A stretch of DNA of 39,512 bases from CBDUXT01 sp965371245 (GTDB lineage Bacteria > Planctomycetota > Phycisphaerae > UBA1845). Each line of letters starts with the position of its first letter. Position 1 is the stretch's first letter. The notes under the pieces are model-generated. The model worked only from the letters and a program-made list of their open reading frames with translations, did no database searches and was not told where the DNA came from. The DNA is taken from assembly GCA_965371245.1 (NCBI GenBank), contig CBDUXT010000057.1, forward strand, positions 1 to 39,512, written 5' to 3'. Shown here piece after piece: positions 24,274 to 32,602 of the stretch. The position numbers were made by a program, and so were the translations under genes.

Positions 24274-24400
24274 CCGTGCGACCGATCCCAGTTGACGGCG
24301 AGGTCAATGACCGAATCGGCGGGCGGCTTTCAGGGCACAGGGCGCGAGCACTGTCACTCGGTCTGGTATCGTAGAGACCCCGTGCATGTTCGCATCGTGT

Positions 24401-24426
24401 CCGTGGGCTCGCGCCCACGGCTCTGA
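24401..24426. repeat. short hairpin repeat, copy 2 (TCGC loop, CTCTGA tail)
   Basis: An 8-bp stem (24401-24408 with 24413-24420), loop TCGC, tail CTCTGA. Same design as 5-30, with a different outer stem, so the outer pairs have changed together. Located between the GT2 promoter and the 3' end of the next minus-strand gene; it lacks a T-tract. Confidence 0.5.
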
Positions 24427-24475
24427 CGCGGCGTGGCACCCGAAATGATCGCACGTGGCAGATCGCACCCGTGGT

Positions 24476-25369
24476 TCACGTCGATTCCCGTGGTGCGCCA
24501 AAGACGGCCATCACGTCGGTCTCGGGACAGACGAAGGAACCGAACAAGGCCAGCCACAGCGAGCGGGGCGACAGCAACCACGGGCTGAACCGAAGACCGT
24601 CAAAGGCCAGGTCGATCGTGTCATCGAAGCATTTTCCGTAGTGCATGCCGAAACGAAGGTTCAAGCATGGGATCCGCGTATTCGTGTATTGCGTGGGATA
24701 ATAGCGACGAAGGGTCCACCCCAACGCGCGGGCCGCGTCCATCAACGCGGTCTTCGAGAGAATGTGCGTGTGATAGGGTTGGTGCAAGGTGTGGATGAAG
24801 TAATCGGTGCGGGAGAACTCGATGGCTTCGGCGTTGGGGGTTCCGATGACGATGTGTCCTCCGGGGCGAACATAATCCGCGAACTCGCCCATCAGAGCCC
24901 GCGGTTGTGGCACGTGTTCGATGACGTCCTGGGCGTAGACGAAGTCGTAGCGATCGTCCAGCACGCTTCGATCTGAAAACCCCTCGCTGTAGGCGTCGTA
25001 TCCGACCGCCCGGGTAAAGCCTTTTTCGCGAAGAAACCGAATGAGCAAACCGCTGCCACAGCCATAATCGAGCAAGCTGTCGGACGGCGTGAACCCCGCG
25101 CGTTTCAGTCGGCGCAGCACGTTTCGGTAGACCACCCGCAGCGCCCAATCGAGTCGTTGTCGATGAAACGGGTATTGGGCGTAGTAGGGTGCCAGATCGA
25201 TCTCTTCCGACGCATGAATGCTGCGGCAGTGACCACAACGCCACACGGCGAACGACTCGTTGCGAAACGCCCGCACGTTCGACCGAACTCGGGCCGTCTC
25301 GGAGCCATCGCCGCGCGAGGTTCCCGCAGCGCACAGATTGCATCGGTTCAAGGGCGACATGACCGACAT
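24476..25369 (-). CDS. zinc-ribbon class I methyltransferase
   Basis: 297 aa from ATG 25369 (ATG 25360 is also possible). A four-Cys ribbon comes first (CNLC ... WRCGHC). The methyltransferase core follows: DSLLDYGCGSGLLIRFL (motif I), AVGYDAYSE, DFVYAQDVIEHVPQPRAL, DYVRPGGHIVIGTPNAEA, then a C-terminal cap with HTLHQPYHTHILSKTALMDA. Ribbon plus methyltransferase is frequent in sugar- and polysaccharide-modifying enzymes of gene clusters. Neighbours are a GT2 (same strand, downstream) and a GT-C enzyme (divergent). The intergenic region 25370-25634 shows no clear promoter hexamers. Confidence 0.8.
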   Translation of the reverse strand: MSVMSPLNRCNLCAAGTSRGDGSETARVRSNVRAFRNESFAVWRCGHCRSIHASEEIDLAPYYAQYPFHRQRLDWALRVVYRNVLRRLKRAGFTPSDSLLDYGCGSGLLIRFLREKGFTRAVGYDAYSEGFSDRSVLDDRYDFVYAQDVIEHVPQPRALMGEFADYVRPGGHIVIGTPNAEAIEFSRTDYFIHTLHQPYHTHILSKTALMDAARALGWTLRRYYPTQYTNTRIPCLNLRFGMHYGKCFDDTIDLAFDGLRFSPWLLSPRSLWLALFGSFVCPETDVMAVFGAPREST

Positions 25370-25634
25370 CGTAAGACCGCGGTCGGCGGCCTTCAAGCCG
25401 AAGGGTGAAGCGGGGTTGTGTCTCAAGAGACTGCCAGCGATAATGCCGCCGCCTCAAACTGTTCCGCGGTTGCGCGTTGACTTTGGTTGGGGCGGTTGAA
25501 TGCCGGAGCGCGGTATGGGCAGCGGGTTGCCCGGGTAAGACTCCGGGCGATGCACGAGCAAGCCGTAGCTTGACCGTATCACCCGACAGCGCGATCAAAC
25601 GACAATCATCCACTGGCTCGGAAACCGAGTTGCG

Positions 25635-27449
25635 ATGCCGTTGACGGCGACAACTACAACCGAAGCGGATCAACGGGAATGGGGATCGGCGTCCCTGGGC
25701 ACGGCCCGCGCGCCAAGTCGCATCGGGTGGATGCTGCTCCTTGTGGGCGTCTTGCACCTGCCCAGCCTGTTCAACCCGTTCATCATCGACGACTACGTCT
25801 ATCTCGACGTGGCCAGCAACATGACGTGGTCGGGCGTCGCCGAGGTGTTCTCGACGGCGACGCTGGATCAAACGGCCAGCGGTGTCTGGTGGACGCCGCC
25901 CGGCGTTCTTCCATTCTATCGCCCGATGACGATCCTGACGTACGTTTTGGATCTTCACATCTGGGGGTTGAACCCGATCGGGTTTCATCTGACCAACCTG
26001 CTGATGCACCTGCTATGCGCCTTCCTGGTTTGGCGATTGGGCCTCAAGTTGCTTTCGAGTCAAGGTCTCGCGTTCGCGGCCGCAACCCTGTTTGCGTTGC
26101 ATCCCATTCACAGTGAGGCGGTTCTTTGGGTATCAGGTCGTTTCGACCTCATGGTCTGCGCCGCCGTCTTGGGATCGGTGATCGCCTACCTGAACTGGCG
26201 GCAGTGCACCGGCGAAGGTCACTGGTGGGGCGTGCTGTCGGCGATAGCCTTTGCCGTCGGTCTGGGCAGCAAGGAAACGGCCCTCATTCTGCCCGTTTTT
26301 GTCGTGATCTTCGAACTCATGCACGTCGGCCATCCAGGCGGGCGGCGCAAGACTTCGGCCTTGCTCGTCGGGGGCATGGCGTTCGGATTGATCTCGCTTC
26401 TGTATCTCTCGGTGCGATTCCACCTCTTCGGCGGGCTGGGCTCCCTGCCGCCGCCGTACGGTCTGGACGTGTCGTCGCCAACCGCGTTCGGCGACATGTT
26501 CCGCAACGTGTCGCAGTACTTGCTGGACTTCGTTCTATTCATCCAGATCGATGCCTTCTACCTTAACGATTTCTGGTCGTCGCACGCGCGACTGCTGATG
26601 GTCATCACGGCCCTGTCGCTGGTCGTCGTCTTTCTATGGTGGCGCCTCGCGGCTGATCGCAGACTGTTTTGGATCGGCACCCTCTGGACGGGTTTGTTTA
26701 CCGCGCCGGCTTTGGCTGCGATGCCCGGCGAGCGCAACGCCTATCTCGCCTCCGTGGGCATCGCCTTGATCTGGGCCACCGTCTTCGCCGGCGTCATCCA
26801 ACGATTGGCCCTTGATCCGCGGAGGATACGGCGTCTTTCGCGCGCCGTCGTCGCGGCACTGGTGGTGATCACCGCCGGTGACCAGGTCGTGATGTGGCGC
26901 GTGGCCGACGCGTCGAGTTCCGTCTATCGCGACCTGATGGCGGCCCTGCCCAATCCACCGTCCAACGCTCGCATCTACGTGGTGAATCAGTGCCCGCTGA
27001 ACGTGGTCGGCTTCACGCAGGCCGTGAGATTGCTGTACGGACGCCGGGATCTTCACGCATGTGCGCTGACCGTCTCACCCCAGTTGGAGGGCTTCTCGTC
27101 GGACACGGTGTTTCAGACCGGACCCTCCTCGGTGCGAATCGTCCGAGACAATGGTCTGTTCTTCAAGAGTTTCATCGAACGGTTTCTCCTCTTTGGCACG
27201 CCGCCGTCGGCGTTGCCGGAGTCGGCCTCGCGCATCGACATTCGGCTGCTCGACAAGTTGGATACGTTCGACGACGTTCGTGAACTGGATTTGGCGCTGC
27301 CGCACCCGCTCGATGACGAACGTACGTTCCTTTTCGAATGGGACAACCGCCACGTGATCAGGCTGACTGATTTTATTTGGCGTGCGAATTGGCCGAAGTT
27401 GGTGCCGTGCCGGATCGTTCGGTCACCCAATGGCCGCGCACGAGATTGA
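25635..27449 (+). CDS. GT-C fold membrane glycosyltransferase (PMT/TMTC-like)
   Basis: 604 aa with about 10 hydrophobic helices. The first luminal loop has FIIDDYVYLD (acidic pair as in GT-C enzymes), followed by FYRPMTILTYVLDLHIWGLN, GFHLTNLLMHLLCAFLVWRL, FALHPIHSEAVLWVSGRFDL and GLGSKETALILP. This order matches the protein O-mannosyltransferase/TMTC-like family, which uses lipid-linked sugars. The C-terminal about 150 residues form a soluble domain. No ribosome site is clear at the ATG. The last 77 nt overlap the RND gene on the opposite strand. Substrate unknown. Confidence 0.75.
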   Translation: MPLTATTTTEADQREWGSASLGTARAPSRIGWMLLLVGVLHLPSLFNPFIIDDYVYLDVASNMTWSGVAEVFSTATLDQTASGVWWTPPGVLPFYRPMTILTYVLDLHIWGLNPIGFHLTNLLMHLLCAFLVWRLGLKLLSSQGLAFAAATLFALHPIHSEAVLWVSGRFDLMVCAAVLGSVIAYLNWRQCTGEGHWWGVLSAIAFAVGLGSKETALILPVFVVIFELMHVGHPGGRRKTSALLVGGMAFGLISLLYLSVRFHLFGGLGSLPPPYGLDVSSPTAFGDMFRNVSQYLLDFVLFIQIDAFYLNDFWSSHARLLMVITALSLVVVFLWWRLAADRRLFWIGTLWTGLFTAPALAAMPGERNAYLASVGIALIWATVFAGVIQRLALDPRRIRRLSRAVVAALVVITAGDQVVMWRVADASSSVYRDLMAALPNPPSNARIYVVNQCPLNVVGFTQAVRLLYGRRDLHACALTVSPQLEGFSSDTVFQTGPSSVRIVRDNGLFFKSFIERFLLFGTPPSALPESASRIDIRLLDKLDTFDDVRELDLALPHPLDDERTFLFEWDNRHVIRLTDFIWRANWPKLVPCRIVRSPNGRARD

Positions 27450-30400
27450 CCGCGTCCCAGGCGATGTGGTAGATCGCCGGTACGACCACAAGGGTCAGCA
27501 GCGTCGCGAACGTCAACCCCCAGGTGAAGCTCGAGGCGAACGGCGACCATATCTTGCTCAACCCGCCCCACCCAAGCGCCAACGGCAACAACCCAAGAAC
27601 CGTGGTCACGGTCGTCAGCACGACCGGGCGAATGCGAAGCGCGCACGCGGCTCGCAACGCGTCACCCACCGGCAAGCCGCGCGCGATCTGCTTGTTCACA
27701 AAATCCAGAAGAACGATCGAATCGTTCACCACGACGCCGGTCAAGCCCACCATGGCGATGAACGTCATGATCGTCAACGGATAGTCCGACCACATCAGCC
27801 CCGCGACCACGCCGACGCAGGAAAACGGTACGGTGACGATGATGACAAACGGCTGGATGTAGCTCCCGAACTGAGTTGCCAGCAGCATGTAGATGACGAC
27901 GATGGCGATCACGTACGCCCGTTTCAGGCTCTCGAACGAGCGAGCGGTCTCTTGAAACTCGCCGCCATACACGATGCGAACGTTCGGGTGTGCGGCAGAC
28001 ACCGACGCAAAACCCTCGCGGATGATCGTGTTGACGGCGACGGGCGTGATGACGCTGGTGTCCACCTGGGCGCTCACCGTGATTGCGCGATGTCCGTTGT
28101 GGTGAGGGATGCCCGCATAGCCTTGTGACATGTCGATTTCGCAGATTTCCCGAAGACGGACCAGGTAGCCTCTGGCCGTGCGAATCTCGATGTCGAGAAG
28201 ATCACCAAGGTCTTGCCGAAAGCGTTCGCTGAGGATCAAACGAACGTCGAGGTCTTCCCCGGACCGAACATCTTTGAAGGTCGATACCACGCGCCCGTCG
28301 TTGGCGGTCCGCAACGCCTGAGCGAGGTGCTGCTGCGACAAGCCATGGACCGACGCAACGTCTTCGGTTAGCCGCAGGTTGATCTGCCGAGAGCCGAAAT
28401 CAAGATCGTCCACCACACCGGAGACGCCCTTGATCCGACGCAAGCGGGCCTTGAACTGTTCGGCGAGGCGTTTGGCGACGCCAAGGTCCGGTGTTTCGAT
28501 ACGAATGGCCACCGGTTTTCCGATCATGGGGCCGTCCTGCCGCGCCCAAACCTTGAACGACTCCAATGGTGAATCGGGATGGTCCGCGACGTATTGCTCG
28601 ATGCGACTTCTCAGCTCCCTCGCGGCCGCGTCCGGGTCGGCCCGCACCAGGGGCGTATCGGCCAACTGCACGTGAAGCTGCGCGAGGTTGTTTCGCCACA
28701 GGGCCGTGTTCTGTTCGGTCGCGACCAAACCGCCGGCGGACAGCACCGAAGCCACGTAGTGCGGACGAAGCGACAGCGCGATCTCTTCGATGGGCTTTAG
28801 CACCTCGGCGGTCTGGTCGAGCGAAGCCTCGTCCCAGGCCTTGACGTCAACAAACGCGATCTGGTAATCGGACGGGAAAAGATCGACCCGCAGCAGGGGG
28901 ACGACGCTCAGCGCTACGAAACCAAGCGCCAGCACGGGCAACGGCACCAGGTAGCGATATCGAAGAACGCCGGCTAGAAACCGATCATACCCGCCCATGA
29001 ACCGTTTCATCAGCGCGACGCGATCCGTCGCCGTGAGCCTCGACCACAGGGGCCGCACACCCGAACGCGGTCCGATCGTCAGGTAATGCACGGGAATCAT
29101 CAGCAGGCATTCAAACAACGACGAGATCAGCACGACGGCGACCGTCTTGGGAATGATCGAGAAAAACTGCCCCGTCACGCCGCCCATGATGAGCATGGGC
29201 AAGAACGCCACCACGGTCGTCGCGGACGACGAGATCACCGGCCACATCACCTCGTTCGTGCCGTTGATGATGGCCGTTCGAAGCCGGCGGTCACCGTCCG
29301 ATACCCCCTCCGCGCGCTGTCGTTCGACGTGGCGGTAAATGTTTTCGAGAACGACAATCGCATCATCGACAATCATTCCGGAACAGAGCACGAGGGCGAA
29401 CAACGAAACCGCATTGAGTGACACGCCCATGGCGTGCATCGCCATCAACGCGGACAGGAACGCGAACGGGATACCGACGATGGCCAGGCCGGCATTACGC
29501 AGTCCCATGACGCCCCATAGCGTGAGGAACACCAATACGACACCGCTGGCGAGATTGGTCAACAGAATACGCATTCGGCTGCGGATGATTTCGCTGGAAT
29601 CCAGACAGATGGATATCTCGATGCCTTCCGGCGTGTGCTCCTGGAACTCGCGAATCGCCTGTGCCACGGCGTCGGCCACGAAACGGGAGTCGGCCTCATC
29701 GGTCTTGGCGATACTGAGGGCCTTGCAGTCGTTTCCGTTGAAGCGCGCGAAGAACGTCTTGCGTTCAAAGTCGCGGCTGATGTCGGCAATGTCGCGCAGA
29801 TAGACGTGAGCGCCGGTGGGGTCTTTGTAAACGGCGATGTCGCCGAGCTGATCCGGCTCCGTCACTTCGCCGGCCGCGCGCACGCCGTACTCGCCGCGCG
29901 GGTACGCAAGCGTGCCCGACGGGACGTTGCGATTGTATTGCTCCAACACGTTGGCGACCTCGTCGAGCGTCAGGTCGAGTTTCCGCAAGCGCTCGCGGTC
30001 CACGCTTACGCGTAGTTCACGATCACGGATCAGCTTGTCGTCAACCTTGGCGACGCCTGGGATCTCGCGGAGCACGGGCTTGAGTCTGAGGATGACGTCG
30101 TGTGATGCTTCCTCTCCGAGGCCCCCCGTGTCCTGCACCACGACCCATAGCAGCGGAAACACCTCCGAAAGCGAGATGCGCTTGATCAGCGGTTTCTTTG
30201 CTTCGGACGGCAGGTCCGTAACGCGCTCGACGGCCGATCGAAGCTCACGAAAGGCCGCGTCCAACTGCACCGCCGTAAGGCTCTCGCGAAACCTGACCCG
30301 AATCAACGAGGCATCCGGCTTCGAATCCGAGAGGATCCGGCTGACGCCCCGGACGTCCTGGATTTGGTCTTCGATCCGATCGGTGACCAAGCGCTCGACG

Positions 30401-30618
30401 TCTTCAGCCGTCGCGCCGGGCCAGAACGTGTCGATCGTCGCTTCGTCCAAATCGACGTCCGGATAGACGTCCACGGGCATGACGCCGATCACCAACCCGC
30501 CGGCCAGTAGCACAACGAAGAACAGAAGATGAAGCAGCACCGCCTGGCTCAGCGAAAACCTCGCAATGGTCATGCGGTGCGTGGATTTCGGCGGTTGACG
30601 TGGGTCCGGCTGGGACAT
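27373..30618 (-). CDS. RND-family efflux pump permease (AcrB/HAE type)
   Basis: 1081 aa, full length for the family. After the first helix comes the porter-domain signature VYPDVDLDEATIDTFWPGAT, AEDVERLVTDRIEDQ. Helix 4 keeps the proton-relay pair in GMIVDDAIVVLENIYRH. The second half repeats this as VGLTGVVVNDSIVLLDFVN. The stretches VIYMLLATQFGSYIQPFVII and LTTVTTVLGLLPLALGWGG mark helices 8 to 11. It should export substrates by proton motive force with the adaptor encoded 7 nt upstream. No outer-membrane channel gene is adjacent. The ATG at 30618 lies just after the adaptor stop. Its 3' end overlaps the GT-C gene by 77 nt. Confidence 0.93.
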   Translation of the reverse strand: MSQPDPRQPPKSTHRMTIARFSLSQAVLLHLLFFVVLLAGGLVIGVMPVDVYPDVDLDEATIDTFWPGATAEDVERLVTDRIEDQIQDVRGVSRILSDSKPDASLIRVRFRESLTAVQLDAAFRELRSAVERVTDLPSEAKKPLIKRISLSEVFPLLWVVVQDTGGLGEEASHDVILRLKPVLREIPGVAKVDDKLIRDRELRVSVDRERLRKLDLTLDEVANVLEQYNRNVPSGTLAYPRGEYGVRAAGEVTEPDQLGDIAVYKDPTGAHVYLRDIADISRDFERKTFFARFNGNDCKALSIAKTDEADSRFVADAVAQAIREFQEHTPEGIEISICLDSSEIIRSRMRILLTNLASGVVLVFLTLWGVMGLRNAGLAIVGIPFAFLSALMAMHAMGVSLNAVSLFALVLCSGMIVDDAIVVLENIYRHVERQRAEGVSDGDRRLRTAIINGTNEVMWPVISSSATTVVAFLPMLIMGGVTGQFFSIIPKTVAVVLISSLFECLLMIPVHYLTIGPRSGVRPLWSRLTATDRVALMKRFMGGYDRFLAGVLRYRYLVPLPVLALGFVALSVVPLLRVDLFPSDYQIAFVDVKAWDEASLDQTAEVLKPIEEIALSLRPHYVASVLSAGGLVATEQNTALWRNNLAQLHVQLADTPLVRADPDAAARELRSRIEQYVADHPDSPLESFKVWARQDGPMIGKPVAIRIETPDLGVAKRLAEQFKARLRRIKGVSGVVDDLDFGSRQINLRLTEDVASVHGLSQQHLAQALRTANDGRVVSTFKDVRSGEDLDVRLILSERFRQDLGDLLDIEIRTARGYLVRLREICEIDMSQGYAGIPHHNGHRAITVSAQVDTSVITPVAVNTIIREGFASVSAAHPNVRIVYGGEFQETARSFESLKRAYVIAIVVIYMLLATQFGSYIQPFVIIVTVPFSCVGVVAGLMWSDYPLTIMTFIAMVGLTGVVVNDSIVLLDFVNKQIARGLPVGDALRAACALRIRPVVLTTVTTVLGLLPLALGWGGLSKIWSPFASSFTWGLTFATLLTLVVVPAIYHIAWDAVNLVRGHWVTERSGTAPTSANSHAK

Positions 30619-30625
30619 GAATGAC

Positions 30626-31789
30626 TTACTCGACCACCCGAACGATGTCCCGATCCTTGAGCTGCTGCAGGCCCGTGGTCACCACCCGGTCGGTCACCGT
30701 CACGCCCGTGACGATCCGAACGTGCTGCGGATCGGAGAGCAGCGGAGTGGTCTCAAGCTCGGTTCTGTGGACTCGTTCAACCGTTTCGCCTTCGGCCGCG
30801 CGCACGACGAAACAGTATTGCCTGCGGTGCTGTTCGAGGATCGCGATCCGCGGGAGGATCAGGTTCGGGCGGTCGAGCGCGGATTCAACGCGGCGGGCTT
30901 TATGCTGTCCGAGGGTCGCCTCAACATAAAAGCCCGGGCGGAGTCGTCCGTTCTTGTTGGGGATCTCGATCTCAACTTCGAACCGGTGGCTGTCCGCGGC
31001 GGCGCGCGGATGCACCCGAAGAACCCGTCCCGAAAAGCCCTCACCCGGCAATGCCGGCACGACCAACGTCACCGGATCGCCGGGGGCGAACGCCACCACC
31101 TCGCGATCATCAAGCTCAATCACCAGTTTCAAACGGTCGACCTCGATGACGTCGGCCAGGGGCTGCCCCACATGGGCGTATTCGCCTCGGCGGGTTTGGA
31201 TCCGCGCGACCACCCCGGCAAGCGGCGACGCGATCAGGGCCTTGGCCAGCCGAATTCGCCCTTCGGCGACCACGGCATCGGCGTAGGCGGTCATCGCCTT
31301 CGCTTTGTCGTGTTCAACACGGGCCTGGAACACCTCGGTCGGTTCGGCGGAATTCCCGGCGTTGAGTTTTTCCATGCGCCGGCGATTGTCGTCCGCCAGT
31401 TCCAGGTCGCTACCGGCGCGATCCGCGTCGGACATCGCCTTGGAAAGCGCGGTCTTGTGCAAGGTGTTGTCGATCTCGAAGAGCGGATCGCCGGCGTTGA
31501 CCCGGTCCGACACTTCGACGAACTGCGCGGCGACCAAACCCGGCACTTCCGCCGAGAGGGTGATCTCTTCAAAGGGAATCAGGAAGCCGCGCGTCGAGAG
31601 CGTCGGCGTCGAATCAGTGAGCGACGGACGGACGACCTTGACCGCGACGCCCTGCTCGGTCTCAACGGCGTTCAAGTCGTGGCCTCGCGCTTCCTCGGCG
31701 GCGCGGCGCGCGCCGACGCCGACGATCCCGAGCGCGGCGGTGATCGCAAGCACAAACACAACCACGGCGGTCTTTCGCAAGTCGCCCAA
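30626..31789 (-). CDS. RND periplasmic adaptor (membrane fusion protein)
   Basis: 387 aa. An N-terminal anchor helix (TAVVVFVLAITAALGIVGVG) leads to the first lipoyl half (FEEITLSAEVPGLVAAQFVE, VNAGDPLFEID), a short alpha-hairpin (about residues 115-165), the second lipoyl half (LIASPLAGVVARIQTRRGEY) and beta-barrel/membrane-proximal domains (KLVIELDDREVVAFAPGDPV). The start is TTG at 31789: AAAGG lies 7-8 nt upstream and the anchor follows directly. It bridges the permease, whose gene follows after 7 nt, to an outer-membrane channel encoded elsewhere. Confidence 0.9.
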   Translation of the reverse strand: MGDLRKTAVVVFVLAITAALGIVGVGARRAAEEARGHDLNAVETEQGVAVKVVRPSLTDSTPTLSTRGFLIPFEEITLSAEVPGLVAAQFVEVSDRVNAGDPLFEIDNTLHKTALSKAMSDADRAGSDLELADDNRRRMEKLNAGNSAEPTEVFQARVEHDKAKAMTAYADAVVAEGRIRLAKALIASPLAGVVARIQTRRGEYAHVGQPLADVIEVDRLKLVIELDDREVVAFAPGDPVTLVVPALPGEGFSGRVLRVHPRAAADSHRFEVEIEIPNKNGRLRPGFYVEATLGQHKARRVESALDRPNLILPRIAILEQHRRQYCFVVRAAEGETVERVHRTELETTPLLSDPQHVRIVTGVTVTDRVVTTGLQQLKDRDIVRVVE

Positions 31790-32015
31790 ACTGAGAACCT
31801 TTCACTTCAGCCGCTTCGCCGGAACCAGCTCGTACGTACGTCTCTTCGAGACCTCGCGCTCGTTCGATCAACAGCGCCGGGACGCCGCGTTCCCGCGCCG
31901 GGTCGTGCACGCACCGACGTTGCCCATGGCGTTCTCACATCGTGCGCATCATGGTTACGAGACAACTCCGCGCAAGGCCCCCGGAGTCGATCGCTCCAGA
32001 AAGACGGCGCTTGCC

Positions 32016-32084
32016 TTAGCCGATGAGAAAGAACAGCAGCCCAATGAGCGGGCTGAACAGAATACCGAGGATGAGTGCGATCAT
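32016..32084 (-). CDS. 22-aa membrane microprotein upstream of the efflux operon
   Basis: ATG at 32084 with AAAAGGG 8 nt upstream. The product is MIALILGILFSPLIGLLFFL plus IG, entirely hydrophobic. It precedes the pump operon on the same strand by 226 nt; that gap (31790-32015) shows no gene. Small membrane peptides that bind RND pumps are known (AcrZ of E. coli, larger than this), so a link is conceivable but unproven. Confidence 0.4.
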   Translation of the reverse strand: MIALILGILFSPLIGLLFFLIG

Positions 32085-32349
32085 CGTTGAACCCTTTTCC
32101 ATAACATGCCTGGCGAAAGGTGCGGCCACTCGGTCCGCGCCATCACGTCCAACCAGCGTAGATGCTCCCGCCTTCCGAGTCTAGAGAGCGCGGCCGGCGA
32201 GGGCACTTCGCCCGGTGTCAAGGCTTGCCGTCGGGCTTGTAACGAAGTTGGGAACCACTTCTCGCGGGACGCCCGCGCCCGGCGACGCCGAAGACGGGCC
32301 GCAAGTGACGACCCTGGAACTGCGACACACGTGAAACGATGGGCAAACC

Positions 32350-32425
32350 GAGCCGCGACCGTCAGGTAGCGGACACACGAACGTCGGTCCTGCCGGGGAC
32401 GGTCGCTTCCTTACGGGCACGGCTC
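32350..32425. repeat. long palindromic repeat, copy B
   Basis: Arms 32350-32372 and 32403-32425 pair at 18 of 23 positions around a 30-nt loop. The arms and much of the loop match copy A (8342-8417), including ACGTCGGTCC-like loop sequence. It lies in the intergenic region 32085-32476, which has no gene. Confidence 0.7.
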
Positions 32426-32466
32426 GAGAAGAGAGTCGGGGCACAAACGCCGCGACGAACGACCCA

Positions 32467-32496
32467 TTGACACGGAATGAGGATTCACGGTAGGAT
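32467..32496 (+). promoter_or_regulatory. promoter of the dockerin protein gene
   Basis: A perfect TTGACA (32467-32472), 18-nt spacer, TAGGAT (32491-32496). This predicts a leader of about 100 nt before the start codon at 32603, with GGAGAA (32593-32598) as ribosome site. Confidence 0.5.
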
Positions 32497-32602
32497 CAGC
32501 GTGATGTCGGACGCGCGGTTGGGGGCCGTGCGTCAAGATCCAACGGCGCGTTCGCGGGCGTGGATCACTGCAACTCCAAACACCGAATGCTCGGAGAACC
32601 TG

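Noticed and set aside
24401..24426. Rho-independent terminator
   Set aside because: Stable hairpin but no T-run on either side, and the same structure recurs at 5-30 in a position unrelated to a gene end.
24621..26009. Minus-strand open frame of 462 codons
   Set aside because: Overlaps the methyltransferase (same strand, wrong frame) and the 5' part of the GT-C gene; His/Arg-rich shadow sequence.
30617..32026. Plus-strand open frame of 469 codons
   Set aside because: Antisense shadow of the RND adaptor; no motif and it spans the operon's upstream region.
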